Positions 1 through 8,909 of a stretch of 64,000 nt of DNA are shown piece by piece. The notes below the pieces were generated by a model. That model saw nothing but the letters and a program-made list of their open reading frames with translations. It was not told where the DNA came from and searched no databases. Numbering within the stretch: the first letter of the stretch is position 1; each line of letters opens with the position of its first letter. The DNA is from Paenibacillaceae bacterium. Lineage in GTDB: Bacteria > Bacillota > Bacilli > Paenibacillales > Paenibacillaceae. A program made the translations under genes and the position numbers. The stretch spans positions 62,001 through 126,000 of the forward strand of contig REGQ01000006.1 of assembly GCA_004134985.1 (NCBI GenBank), in the 5' to 3' direction.

Positions 1-1
1 G

Positions 2-298
2 GCGACATTATCGCTGCTCATCGGCCTGGCTTACTGGAATGACTGGCTGAACGGCTTGTACTTCATTAACAAATCGAACCTGTACAGTGTCCAGGTGCTG
101 CTGAACAAAATGCTGCTGAATACCCAGTTTCTGAAGAGCAGTGCGGCAGCCGGCATGAATATTGATACGAGCACCATTCCCTCGACCGGAATCCGTATGG
201 CGGTAGCGGTTATGGGCGTATTGCCAGTATTGGTCGCATATCCGTTTTTCCAGCGTTATTTTGTTAAAGGGATAGCAATTGGCGCAGTGAAAGGCTAA
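2..298 (+). CDS. Carbohydrate ABC transporter permease, LplC/YtcP-like (C-terminal part)
   Basis: The gene enters from the left edge; about 98 codons are visible. The end of the protein has the typical layout of YtcP/LplC-type sugar permeases: a WNDWLNGLYF segment following the EAA loop, a periplasmic stretch, a last membrane helix (about MAVAVMGVLPVLVAYPFFQ) and the family-typical tail RYFVKGIAIGAVKG. The same tail closes the permeases at 8910 and 25491. It would form half of a membrane channel importing oligosaccharides, with an ATPase encoded elsewhere. The next start codon follows its stop by one base, so it probably shares a transcript with the GH5 gene. Function is firm at family level; the substrate is inferred from the neighbours. 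Confidence 0.9.
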   Translation, partial: ATLSLLIGLAYWNDWLNGLYFINKSNLYSVQVLLNKMLLNTQFLKSSAAAGMNIDTSTIPSTGIRMAVAVMGVLPVLVAYPFFQRYFVKGIAIGAVKG

Positions 299-299
299 G

Positions 300-569
300 A
301 TGACAGAAGATGGACATCCAGATTATGACAACGAATATGCTTGCGAAGTAAGTTTTGCTTCGCAAAACGAAGCTTATGCTTACGAAGTAAGTTTTGCTTC
401 GCAAAACGAAGCTTATGCTTACGAAGTAAGTTTTGCTTCGCAAAACGAAGCTTATGCTTACGAAGTAAGTTTTGCTTCGCAAAACGAAGCTTATGCTTAC
501 GAAGTAAGTTTTGCTTCGCAAAACGAAGCTTATGCTTACGAAGTAAGTTTTGCTTCGCAAAACTTTTAG
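300..569 (+). CDS. Possible repeat-encoded leader protein (13-residue repeats)
   Basis: An 89-codon frame starts one base after the permease stop (TAAGATG) and ends in a TAG that lies inside the AGGAGGG ribosome site of the GH5 gene. It encodes MTEDGHPDYDNEYAC followed by tandem copies of the 13-mer YEVSFASQNEAYA, produced by the 39-bp DNA array. No known domain, signal peptide or membrane segment is seen. Its position makes translational coupling between permease and GH5 possible, but the repeat is open in several frames, so the frame may be accidental. I recognise no family. Confidence 0.25.
   Translation: MTEDGHPDYDNEYACEVSFASQNEAYAYEVSFASQNEAYAYEVSFASQNEAYAYEVSFASQNEAYAYEVSFASQNEAYAYEVSFASQNF
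345..563 (+). repeat. 39-bp tandem repeat array, six copies, hairpin-forming
   Basis: Units start at 345, 384, 423, 462, 501 and 540; the last is cut short at 563. Copies are essentially identical. Each contains the perfect hairpin GTTTTGC-TTC-GCAAAAC (first copy 352-368) and a competing hairpin GCTTCG-CAAAA-CGAAGC (first copy 357-373) that shares bases with it. The array sits between a permease stop and the ribosome site of the GH5 gene, so it would be transcribed as a ladder of stem-loops. Confidence 0.95.
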
Positions 570-579
570 GAGGGACATT

Positions 580-2262
580 ATGTTCGAGAAAACAAGCCGT
601 AATCTTGTGAAAGGCTTTCTTCGCTCAGAGGGCAGGAAGGTTGTCAATGAAGCGGGCGAGGAAATTGTACTGACGGGCTGGGGGCTCGGCAATTGGCTGC
701 TGCCTGAGGGATACATGTGGTTGTCCGGCACGGCACGGTTCGATCGGCCTCGGCGGATGGAAGAGGTCATTCGCGAATTGGCAGGCAGTGACTATGCCGA
801 ATCATTTTGGACAAGCTTCCGGGAAAATTATGTGACCCGGGAAGACATCCGTATGATGGCCGAGCTCGGCTACAATTCGGTTCGTATTCCAATCGGCTGG
901 CGTGTGCTGATGGCCGATGAGCCAGGGATCACCTGGAAAGAGGAAGGGTTTGCGTTGATCGACCGATGTTTGGACTGGTGCGAAGAATTTGGACTTTATG
1001 CTTTTCTGGACTTGCATGGCGCGCCAGGCGGACAGACCGGCTCCAATATCGATGATTCGATTGACGATTTCCCGCGCTTGTTCACCGATGAGGATAGCTG
1101 GCACAAATGTATTGAACTGTGGAAAGAACTGGCTCGCCGGTACCGCGACCGCTGGATAGTCGGCGGTTATGATCTGTTAAATGAGCCTTTGCGCCCGGGC
1201 CTGTGGGAAGACAAGCATGAATATTATTTGACACAGCGGCTCGTTGATTTCTATGATGCGGTCATCCCTGAAATCCGCGCGATTGATTCCCGGCATATGC
1301 TCTCGATAGAGGGCCACCGTTGGGCGACGGATATGAGCATTTTCTATAAAAAATATGATGAGAACATGGTCATCCATTTCCACCGCTATGCATGTATGCC
1401 AGGCATGGAATCGCTGCGCGAATATGTGGCAGTATCTGAGCGTCTGAACCAGCCGCTATGGCTTGGGGAGACCGGCGAAAGCTATCCAGAGTGGTATGCA
1501 GCGCTGTACCCGCTCTCGGTATCGCTTGATATCGGATACAACCTATGGCCATGGAAGAAAATGTCCTGCACCAATTCTCCCTATTCCATCCATAAGCCTG
1601 AGGGATGGGGTGCGTTTATGGAGTATGCCAAGGGTGGAGCGCGTCCAAGCTATGCCAGCGTACAGCAAACACTTGATCAGTTCCTTGAATTGATGAAGGT
1701 GGAAAACTGTACGCATCACCCGGTCGTGACCTCGGCTGCATTCCGCCGCCCAGGCTGCCGTGTGCGCGCCACCGATTTCGATGAGCTGCCTGGGAAAGGA
1801 GAATCCTACAGCGGGTTGCGAGAAGAGGGCAATATTTTTAATTACCGCTCACAGACTGGAATGGCGATCCGTGCGCTTGTCAATGAACCGGAATCGAAAA
1901 GGTTCGTATTCGACAGCGGCTGGGACCGGCTCGTGCTGGAGATGGAGCAGGGAGAATTCGCTGCTTACACATTCAGCAGCATTGGTGAGGGAAGCACAGT
2001 TTCGTTCGAACTGGTCTGTCTGGAGGAAGCTGTCGTATCGGTCACGCAGGATGGGCGCGAAATCGCAAGGACAGCGCTGACTGCGCAGACTTCGCAGACT
2101 TCGGTGGCTGTGGAACTTGCGGGAACTGCGGAAACTGCGGGAATAGCGGGGGAAGAAGCGGCCTTAACCATTGCCGCACCGCTTGCCGCTGCCGAGGAAA
2201 CGGTAGTGAAGGTGAATGTTCACAGTGGAAAAGTCCAGTTTCAAGTGGTTCATGTCGATTAA
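580..2262 (+). CDS. Glycoside hydrolase family 5 (beta-glucanase/mannosidase-like), intracellular
   Basis: The 560-residue protein starts at ATG 580 behind AGGAGGG at 568-574; a longer frame from 550 lies upstream of that site. GH5 (clan GH-A) hallmarks are visible: N-terminal TGWGLGNWLLPEG, LDLHGAPGGQTG typical of exo-beta-1,3-glucanase-like GH5 proteins, the acid/base Glu202 in DLLNEPLRPG and the nucleophile Glu297 in PLWLGETGE. The catalytic barrel spans about residues 20-370. A C-terminal beta-rich region contains a low-complexity Ala/Thr/Gln stretch built from short DNA repeats near 2080-2150. There is no signal peptide, so it should cleave imported oligosaccharides in the cytoplasm. Being next to the sugar permease fits this. 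Whether it acts on beta-glucosides or beta-mannosides cannot be read from the sequence. Confidence 0.9.
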   Translation: MFEKTSRNLVKGFLRSEGRKVVNEAGEEIVLTGWGLGNWLLPEGYMWLSGTARFDRPRRMEEVIRELAGSDYAESFWTSFRENYVTREDIRMMAELGYNSVRIPIGWRVLMADEPGITWKEEGFALIDRCLDWCEEFGLYAFLDLHGAPGGQTGSNIDDSIDDFPRLFTDEDSWHKCIELWKELARRYRDRWIVGGYDLLNEPLRPGLWEDKHEYYLTQRLVDFYDAVIPEIRAIDSRHMLSIEGHRWATDMSIFYKKYDENMVIHFHRYACMPGMESLREYVAVSERLNQPLWLGETGESYPEWYAALYPLSVSLDIGYNLWPWKKMSCTNSPYSIHKPEGWGAFMEYAKGGARPSYASVQQTLDQFLELMKVENCTHHPVVTSAAFRRPGCRVRATDFDELPGKGESYSGLREEGNIFNYRSQTGMAIRALVNEPESKRFVFDSGWDRLVLEMEQGEFAAYTFSSIGEGSTVSFELVCLEEAVVSVTQDGREIARTALTAQTSQTSVAVELAGTAETAGIAGEEAALTIAAPLAAAEETVVKVNVHSGKVQFQVVHVD

Positions 2263-2279
2263 GTAAAAGCGGTGTGCGA

Positions 2280-2630
2280 GCGGCCACACGTTCCGTTATT
2301 TCGCCAAATTAAGCGAAATGGGAACTTTCGCGGCCACCAAGAGGCTGTCGATTAATTGTGCATAACTTTTTTTCTGGCCTGAAAACGCCTCTCAGATCGA
2401 ATTTTTATTATCAGCATATTTCGTTTGAAAAATAAATCGATCTGAGAGCCTTCTAGAGGCCCAAAAACGCCGAGATTAAAACTGTCCACAATTAATCGAC
2501 ACGCTCACCAAATCCGCTATTTGTGTGAAAAGCGAGATTTTTGGAGGGTTTTTCTGCCAATAGCGGAACGTGTGTCCGTGAAAATCGTGTTTGGGGTGTT
2601 TTTTGGGTGAATAGCGGAACGTGTGGCCGC
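2280..2630. mobile_element. Nested inverted-repeat element (MITE-like) between GH5 and GH26
   Basis: Three inverted repeats are nested. The outer arms are 16 bp and perfect (2280-2295 with 2615-2630, GCGGCCACACGTTCCG and its complement). The middle arms are 15 bp and perfect (2346-2360 with 2487-2501, TGTCGATTAATTGTG). The inner arms are 12 bp and perfect (2389-2400 with 2437-2448, CTCTCAGATCGA). A further copy of the outer-arm core (AGCGGAACGTGTG) lies at about 2562-2574. No transposase frame is inside. It looks like a non-autonomous insertion or an extragenic palindromic repeat cluster. Confidence 0.6.
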
Positions 2631-2877
2631 TTAACTTTCTACAAGATTGCATTGTCTTTATTTGCACGGGTTTTCACCTGTTATTGGTGACGCAATTGTC
2701 CTTTTATAGGTTAGTTATTAGCGGCGATCGCTTTCGGTATGTTACCGGGAGTGATCGTCCTTTTTTTGTGCGAATCTGTCGGGGGATCAGCCTGAGGTGT
2801 CTCACAAGCATGAACAGTCAGCGAGTACGATTCCCAATGCGCCTGGGTGGCTGGAAGTCGAAGGTTCATTTAGCCGT

Positions 2878-3319
2878 GTATACCCTATCTCAGGTTGCAG
2901 GCTATGCGAGGGTGGTTGGTTTCGTTGTAGGCAGCGCCTGCATTTGCCGGTTTTGCCTTCCCTGGACGGTGAAGCTGAGATAGGGTATACAGGGAATCAG
3001 GCCGATGGTGAAGCTGAGATAGAGTATACAGCGAAATCAGGCCGATGGTGAAGCTGAGCTAGGGTATACAGGGAATCAGGCCGCCGCTGAAGCTGAGCTA
3101 GGGTATATAGGGAATCAGGCCGATGGTGGAGCTGAGATAGAGTATACAGCGAAATCTGGCCGATGGTGAAGCTGAGGTAGGGTATACAGCGAATCAGGCC
3201 GATGGTGAAGCTGAGATAGTGTATACAGCGAATCAGGCCGACGGTGGAGCTGAGCTAGGGTATACAGGGAATCAGGCCGACGGTGGAGCTGAGATAGGGT
3301 ATACAGCGAATCTGGCCAT
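2878..3319. repeat. Nine-copy 39/40-bp tandem array plus one inverted outlier, upstream of GH26
   Basis: Units begin at 2968, 3007, 3047, 3086, 3125, 3165, 3204, 3243 and 3282; seven of the eight intervals between them are 39 bp except the two of 40 bp (3007-3047 and 3125-3165). The core is CTGAGATAGGGTATACAG followed by GGAATCAGGCCGA with a few substitutions. GTATAC is palindromic. An inverted 16-bp copy of the core lies apart at 2878-2893 and is exactly complementary to 2975-2990. Unlike a CRISPR, there are no unique spacers. Confidence 0.9.
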
Positions 3320-3353
3320 AGGCCATGAATTCGTGTCAAATGAATAGAAATCG

Positions 3354-3382
3354 TTGACTACGTCAGTTTCCACCGTTTAATT
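3354..3382 (+). promoter_or_regulatory. Candidate promoter of the GH26-transporter operon
   Basis: TTGACT (3354-3359) and TTAATT (3377-3382) are separated by 17 bp, about 90 bp before the GTG start of the GH26 gene and just after the tandem array. The -10 box is weak, so this is a candidate only. Confidence 0.35.
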
Positions 3383-3472
3383 TCTCCTATAGTATTTAGT
3401 TATCTCAAATGACAAGTAGGACTTTAGAAGACAGCTTATGTAGTGTTGAATACCAAATAGGGAGGTTGTCCT

Positions 3473-6400
3473 GTGTTTAGAAGAACGGCAAACATGAAGA
3501 GGTGGCTGAGCGTACTGCTCGCTATTTGCATCACAGTGCCTATCCTGAATCTGAATGCACCACTTCGCGCTGAAGCTGCGCCATCTGGCACATCCGTAGC
3601 ATCCGGAGCATCCGGCGGTCTGCTGCCGAATCCCGGTTTTGAATTTGGCGATAGCGGCTGGGAGAAGTGGGGAAATCCGCAGGTTTCATCGGCTGAGGCG
3701 CATAGCGGCACCTATTCGCTTCACGTGCTGCATTCCAGCGGCGGGGCATCGGGAACGATAGCCATTGAAGCTGGCCGGACGTACCAAATTGGCTTGTGGT
3801 TGAAGCTGGCGTCGGCAGATGCTGGGCTGCCGAGTATTAGTGTCGATTTGTTCGGCGGGGGCGCGAACGGGGCAATTCCGATTGTGCCGAATAGCTCGAT
3901 TGCAGAGTGGCAGTACAGCGAGGTGCTGTATACAGCAGAGGAAGGGCGGGACAGCCTGAGGCTTTCTTTTTGGAACAACACCGGAGAGGGGTTCTATATG
4001 GACGATGTGGTCATCCGGGAATATGCGGATACGGGGAAGCCGAGCGCTCCGTCCGGCCTGAAGGCGAGTCCGCTGGCGTCGGGTCTGCTGGTGGAGTGGC
4101 AGGCATCCGTAGATAATGAAGCCGTAGCCGAGTATGAGGTTGCTTATAAAATCATTGGTGATGATGAATGGGTTCGTGTTATTGTGCCGTCTGAGGCGGA
4201 TCAACTGCAATACGCTCACGTTATTACTCCGCTGCCGGAGTCGGCCAGACTGCTGCTCACAGTTAAAGCGAGGGATGCGGCGGACAATTGGTCTGACCCG
4301 GCTCTAACCGCTGCGGCAATCGGCGGTCCAAACAAGATTCTCAATGCGAATTTTGAGAACGGAACGCTGAACAACTGGGAAAATTGGGGCGGTATGAGCA
4401 TCGACCAATCCATTTCCAAGGATGGCGCCTATTCAGTAAGCGTACCCAATCAAGGCGGGGGGGCTTCGAAAAGCGTGAGTATCACGGCCGGGAAGTCTTA
4501 TGTGTTTGGCTTCTGGATCAAACTGTCTGCACCAGCCGCTGCTGGAACTGGCCTCGTGTGGACGCTGTTTTCCAATGGCGAATCGAGTGAAGCTTTTACG
4601 GTGCGGAATACGACAGAATGGCAATATGTGCAGGCGGTATATGACGCGAAGGCAGACGTGCTAGCCAGATTCAGCTTTTGGAATACTTCCGGCAGCGCCT
4701 ACCATCTGGACGGCTTCTATCTGGCGGAGCTTCCGGCAGCGCTTGACGGGCTGGAGCCCGGACAACCCGAGCATGCGGTCGTGAGCAGAACTACAGGGCT
4801 TTCGGCGGAATTTGCATGGGAGGCTGCGGCGGGCGACAGTCTCGCCATCGTTGAATACCGGATTGCCTACCGGGAGTCAGACGCAGCGGAGGCAGAGGAG
4901 ACGGCGGTTCCGGCAGTGGCTGGGCTACAGCACTATACGCATAAGCTGCCGCTTCTGCTGCCTAGCCGGCAGTATGAGATCGAGCTGTGGGCGGTCAACG
5001 AAGCAGGGATGCAGTCAAGCAAGGTCAGCCTGTCCGCAACGACGGCAGCGATGGGCCCTGTAAACCCGGACGCAACGGCAGAAGCCAAGCAACTGCTGCA
5101 AACGTTATACGATACGACAGGCAAGGGGATGTTCTCCGGCCAGCATAATTACTATGAGGCGCCTGATGAGTCCACTTTGCTTGCAGAAGAACTGACCGGC
5201 TATTATCCGGCACTGTGGGGCTCGGACTTTGCTTACTATACTGGCGGAGACATTAACGCTTTGCGGCAAAAAATGACGGATATGGCAGTTAAAAAATGGA
5301 ATAGCGGTGTCTTGGTCGCGTTGACTTATCATCAAATCCGCCCCAATGATGCTGTGACCTCAGGCTGGGAAAGCGTGCAGGGCACTTACACCGAACAGGA
5401 AATGACAGCGCTGGTAACGCCGGGGACGGAACTGTATCAGCAATGGCAGCAATCGATTGATGTGATCGTGCCTTACCTGAAGCAGTTAAAGGACAAAAAA
5501 GTGCCGGTACTGTGGCGGCCATACCACGAAATGAACGCGACCTGGTTCTGGTGGGGCGGCAAGCCGGAGCAATTCAAGCAGTTGTGGATCAACATGTACA
5601 ATTATTTGACGGTTGAACAGGGACTGGACAACCTGATTTGGGTGTGGAATCCAAATGCGATCAATGACTGGACCTTGCCAATGGAAGCTTATTATCCCGG
5701 TCATGATTATGTCGATGTGCTTGCCGCAGATATTTACAATAATGACTACAAGCCAAGCGATTATGAGGCGCTGCTTGCTCTCGGAGAAGGACGGCCGATT
5801 GCAATCGGCGAGAACGGCGAATTGCCCAATATGAATTATGTGCAGGAGCATATGCCGCGCTATCTGTGGTTTATGACTTGGCCCAGCCATCTGACGGGCA
5901 ACAATTCCATTGCCTACATTCAGAGCACGTTCGCACATGATTATACGATCAATAACGGGGAGACGGGCAAGGGGCCTTATAACCCGCCGGTGCCGGAAAG
6001 TTATCTGATTGATGATTTCGCAGGGTATGGGGGATCGAACGAGACCTTGGCGGGCACATACCGGCGCAATGAGTCTGGCAACGACATTGCCGTATCACTC
6101 AGTCCCAATACGGTCGCAGGAGAGGGATACACGATGCGTGTAGACTATACGCTGGGCAACCCCTCCTACGCAGGACTTTACCGCCAGTTTAATACGTCGT
6201 GGAAAGGGGCGGAGGCAATCGAGCTGTGGCTGAAGCCGGAGCTTGCAGGACATGATCTGACCGTCCAGTTCCATGAAGCGGGCGGGGAAGTGTGGGAAAC
6301 GACCTATGCGATGAAAAATGCCGATGGCGAGACGGTTTTGCTGTCTTTTGACACGTTCGTCAAGCCGGGCTGGGCGGTTGGCGGCAACGGCGTTGTGGAT

Positions 6401-7909
6401 ACCGGCGAGATCAAGGAGTTCGGCCTTTATCTGGGACTTGGCGAAGGTAAAGCAGGCAGTTCCACCCTCTATATCGGTTCTATAAAAGCGGTCAAATTGT
6501 CAACAGAAACCAAGCACGCCAAGCTGAATGGCTTGTCTGTGAGCGGTGTTTCCCTGCAGCCTGCCTTTGATCCCGATGTCCATACGTATACGGCAGCAGC
6601 AGCGGCCAGCACCACGCAGACGACGGTGACGCTGGAGCTTCCTGAAGGACAGACAGCGCAGGTGAACGGGAATGAGGTGCGGTCCGGCGAAGCCCGTGAA
6701 ATCCGTCTTCAAACCGGGAACAACAAGATCACAATCGTTGTCACCACGGCTGATAAGCAATCAACCCGGACATATACCATTGATGTGACTCGCCAGAGTG
6801 AGCAAGTTGGCAATTCGTACGGGATTTATGTGCCGGGTACAGTAATGGACCAGCCGGATGTCAAATTGACCGCACAGGAACTGCGCAAGCTGGTGGAGCA
6901 AGGGGAAGCTGCGAATATCGATTTCCCCGGCGTCAAGCTGTTCATTTCTGCGGAAACCTTAAAAGCGGGAGCCGGTGATCTGGAATTTTCCGTGGATGAG
7001 CTGTCTGATGCCAAGCAATTGGCGGCGCTGAACGTACAGCTTGAACAACTGGCTCCAGGCACGCAATATGTCGGGCAGCCAATATATCTCAAGACGAACC
7101 TGAAAGGCAAGGCGCAGGTAGAGATTTCGCTTGCGGATAGCCTTGGCGACCTGTCGCTCATCGAGTCCAGAAGACTGGCTGCGGCTGTGAAAATTGTGCT
7201 CAAGGGCGAGGATGGCATACTCCGGCTCGTTGAAGGAACCGTGAAATATGATGGCTTGTATCCGGTGGCGATCACCTTTGAGACGGATGTGTTCGGACTG
7301 TTTGCACTGGCTAAGCTCCCGTTCAAGCCAAGCGTATATAAGGATGATGCAACGATTGCTAAATACGCTTATTCTTCTGTGTACCTTGCACAGGAACTGG
7401 GATGGATGAACGGTGCGGGAGACGGGAAGTTTGATCCGAAACAGCCGTTGACCCGGGCGCAATTGGCCAAACTGCTGACACTGATTATTCAGCCGACGTC
7501 GGGACCGACGGACAATAAGGCAGCGTTCAAGGATGTGCCGGAGAGCCATTGGGCGCACAGCTATATTGCCGAGTTGCATGAACTCGGATTGTCCGAAGGC
7601 TATTCCGATGCGACATTCCGGCCGGATGCGCTGGTGACGCGGCAGCAGCTTGCCGCAATGATCGGAAGGACGCTTGCAGCGCAAGCGAAGAAAAGTGAAC
7701 AGCGCGATACCAGCGAGGAAAACGTAAATGAACCGCGCTATAAGGACCAGAATAGGATTGCGCCTTACGCCTTGCCATACATTCAGGCAGTGACGGATCA
7801 GGGTATTATGCAAGGGAGTGGCAGCAATTTTATGCCTGATGCTCCGGTAACCAGAGAGATGGCCGCCGTTATCGCAATTCGCTTGCTGGAGGCGTTGGGA
7901 AAGGGATGA
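3473..7909 (+). CDS. Cell-wall-anchored GH26 beta-mannanase with CBM, Fn3 and SLH modules
   Basis: The 1478-residue protein starts at GTG 3473 after GGGAGG (3460-3465) and has a signal peptide ending near AEAAPS (about residue 34). Modules in order: a CBM4/9-like sandwich (about 40-180), Fn3-like repeat, a second CBM4/9-like sandwich (about 285-420), Fn3-like repeat, GH26 barrel (about 535-840), a further beta-sandwich binding module (about 842-1000), a cadherin-like sandwich (about 1015-1105), a linker domain, and three SLH repeats (about 1290-1345, 1351-1405, 1422-1473). The catalytic pair fits GH26: acid/base Glu686 in RPYHEMNATW and nucleophile Glu780 in PIAIGENGEL. It should cut beta-1,4-mannan at the cell surface and supply the transporter encoded directly downstream. 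The specificity is a family-level inference. Confidence 0.93.
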   Translation: MFRRTANMKRWLSVLLAICITVPILNLNAPLRAEAAPSGTSVASGASGGLLPNPGFEFGDSGWEKWGNPQVSSAEAHSGTYSLHVLHSSGGASGTIAIEAGRTYQIGLWLKLASADAGLPSISVDLFGGGANGAIPIVPNSSIAEWQYSEVLYTAEEGRDSLRLSFWNNTGEGFYMDDVVIREYADTGKPSAPSGLKASPLASGLLVEWQASVDNEAVAEYEVAYKIIGDDEWVRVIVPSEADQLQYAHVITPLPESARLLLTVKARDAADNWSDPALTAAAIGGPNKILNANFENGTLNNWENWGGMSIDQSISKDGAYSVSVPNQGGGASKSVSITAGKSYVFGFWIKLSAPAAAGTGLVWTLFSNGESSEAFTVRNTTEWQYVQAVYDAKADVLARFSFWNTSGSAYHLDGFYLAELPAALDGLEPGQPEHAVVSRTTGLSAEFAWEAAAGDSLAIVEYRIAYRESDAAEAEETAVPAVAGLQHYTHKLPLLLPSRQYEIELWAVNEAGMQSSKVSLSATTAAMGPVNPDATAEAKQLLQTLYDTTGKGMFSGQHNYYEAPDESTLLAEELTGYYPALWGSDFAYYTGGDINALRQKMTDMAVKKWNSGVLVALTYHQIRPNDAVTSGWESVQGTYTEQEMTALVTPGTELYQQWQQSIDVIVPYLKQLKDKKVPVLWRPYHEMNATWFWWGGKPEQFKQLWINMYNYLTVEQGLDNLIWVWNPNAINDWTLPMEAYYPGHDYVDVLAADIYNNDYKPSDYEALLALGEGRPIAIGENGELPNMNYVQEHMPRYLWFMTWPSHLTGNNSIAYIQSTFAHDYTINNGETGKGPYNPPVPESYLIDDFAGYGGSNETLAGTYRRNESGNDIAVSLSPNTVAGEGYTMRVDYTLGNPSYAGLYRQFNTSWKGAEAIELWLKPELAGHDLTVQFHEAGGEVWETTYAMKNADGETVLLSFDTFVKPGWAVGGNGVVDTGEIKEFGLYLGLGEGKAGSSTLYIGSIKAVKLSTETKHAKLNGLSVSGVSLQPAFDPDVHTYTAAAAASTTQTTVTLELPEGQTAQVNGNEVRSGEAREIRLQTGNNKITIVVTTADKQSTRTYTIDVTRQSEQVGNSYGIYVPGTVMDQPDVKLTAQELRKLVEQGEAANIDFPGVKLFISAETLKAGAGDLEFSVDELSDAKQLAALNVQLEQLAPGTQYVGQPIYLKTNLKGKAQVEISLADSLGDLSLIESRRLAAAVKIVLKGEDGILRLVEGTVKYDGLYPVAITFETDVFGLFALAKLPFKPSVYKDDATIAKYAYSSVYLAQELGWMNGAGDGKFDPKQPLTRAQLAKLLTLIIQPTSGPTDNKAAFKDVPESHWAHSYIAELHELGLSEGYSDATFRPDALVTRQQLAAMIGRTLAAQAKKSEQRDTSEENVNEPRYKDQNRIAPYALPYIQAVTDQGIMQGSGSNFMPDAPVTREMAAVIAIRLLEALGKG

Positions 7910-7910
7910 C

Positions 7911-8870
7911 ATGGTGAAACAAATGCAAGTGCCCAATCAGGATATTTCGGCCCGGAGACGGCAAACCGCAGCACACCGGTTTTTCAAACAATGGGATGTG
8001 CAATTGATGATTATTCCCGCACTGCTGTTCCTGTTTGTATTCAGCTATATTCCGATGTACGGTGTGCTGATGGCTTTTCAGGATTACAATATTTTCAACG
8101 GTTTTTTTCAAAGCGCATGGGTCGGAGTTAAACACTTCGAGATGTTTTTCAACGCACCGGAATTCTGGAACGTCATGCGCAATACGATCTGCATCAGTCT
8201 GCTGAAGCTGCTCTTCGGCTTCCCGGCGCCTATTATACTGGCCTTGATTCTGAATGAAGTACGCCATATGGTCTTCAAGCGGGTCATTCAGACGATCAGT
8301 TATTTGCCTCATTTCCTGTCCTGGGTAGTCGTTACCGGATTTGCAACTTCCATGCTGGCAACAGACGGCGGCAGTCTCAATGTAATGCTCGGGCAGGCGG
8401 GAATGATTGACGAGCCGGTTAACTTCCTGTCCATTCCGGAATATTTCTGGACGATCATCGTGTCGGCTAACGTCTGGAAGGAAATCGGATTTGGCACGAT
8501 CATCTATCTGGCGGCAATTGCGGGCGTTGACCCGCATCTGTATGAAGCGGCCGCTCTTGACGGGGCATCGCGCTTCCGAATGATGGTGCTGATTACGGTG
8601 CCGAGCATTATGCCGGTTATTATTATCTTTTTGATTTTGGCGATCGGCAATATTTTGAATGCGGGATTCGATGATCTGCTGCTGCTCGGCAGCAATCCGG
8701 TGCTCAGGGAAGTATCCGATGTGCTTGACACCTATGTGTATCGCGTCGGCATTCTGAACAACCGCTATTCCTATGCGACGGCGGCAGGTTTGTTCAAAGC
8801 GTTTATCAGTGTAGGGCTGCTGGTGTTTGCCAATCAATTTGCCCGCAGAATGGGGACGAGTTTATGGTAG
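7911..8870 (+). CDS. Sugar ABC transporter permease, LplB-like
   Basis: A 319-residue integral membrane protein with about six helices. It starts at ATG 7911, one base after the GH26 stop, with GGGAAAGGGA upstream. The N-terminal helix LLFLFVFSYIPMYGVLMAFQDYN and the EAA loop EAAALDGASRFRMMVLITVP are characteristic of LplB/YteP-type permeases. It pairs with the LplC-like permease at 8910 and the lipoprotein at 9873. No ATP-binding subunit is encoded nearby, consistent with transporters of this type sharing a general MsmX-like ATPase. The substrate is probably mannan oligosaccharides, inferred from the upstream GH26 gene. Confidence 0.93.
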   Translation: MVKQMQVPNQDISARRRQTAAHRFFKQWDVQLMIIPALLFLFVFSYIPMYGVLMAFQDYNIFNGFFQSAWVGVKHFEMFFNAPEFWNVMRNTICISLLKLLFGFPAPIILALILNEVRHMVFKRVIQTISYLPHFLSWVVVTGFATSMLATDGGSLNVMLGQAGMIDEPVNFLSIPEYFWTIIVSANVWKEIGFGTIIYLAAIAGVDPHLYEAAALDGASRFRMMVLITVPSIMPVIIIFLILAIGNILNAGFDDLLLLGSNPVLREVSDVLDTYVYRVGILNNRYSYATAAGLFKAFISVGLLVFANQFARRMGTSLW

Positions 8871-8909
8871 TGCTTCATTGTCGCCCATGCAAGCCGGGAG
8901 GTGTTTCGT

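Noticed and set aside
264-770. Minus-strand frame of 168 codons across the first array
   Set aside because: It is only the antisense of the repeat and of GH5; the repeat length divisible by three keeps it open.
2621-3051. Plus-strand frames of 120 and 84 codons
   Set aside because: They run into the tandem array, lack a ribosome site and show no domain or conserved composition.
345-3319. Two 39-bp repeat arrays as possible CRISPR arrays
   Set aside because: There are no unique spacers between repeats, the whole period is repeated, and no cas genes are present.
6959-8837. Long minus-strand frames (325 and 322 codons) opposite GH26 and the 7911 permease
   Set aside because: They are antisense shadows of well-supported genes, with His/Arg-rich low-sense translations and no ribosome site.
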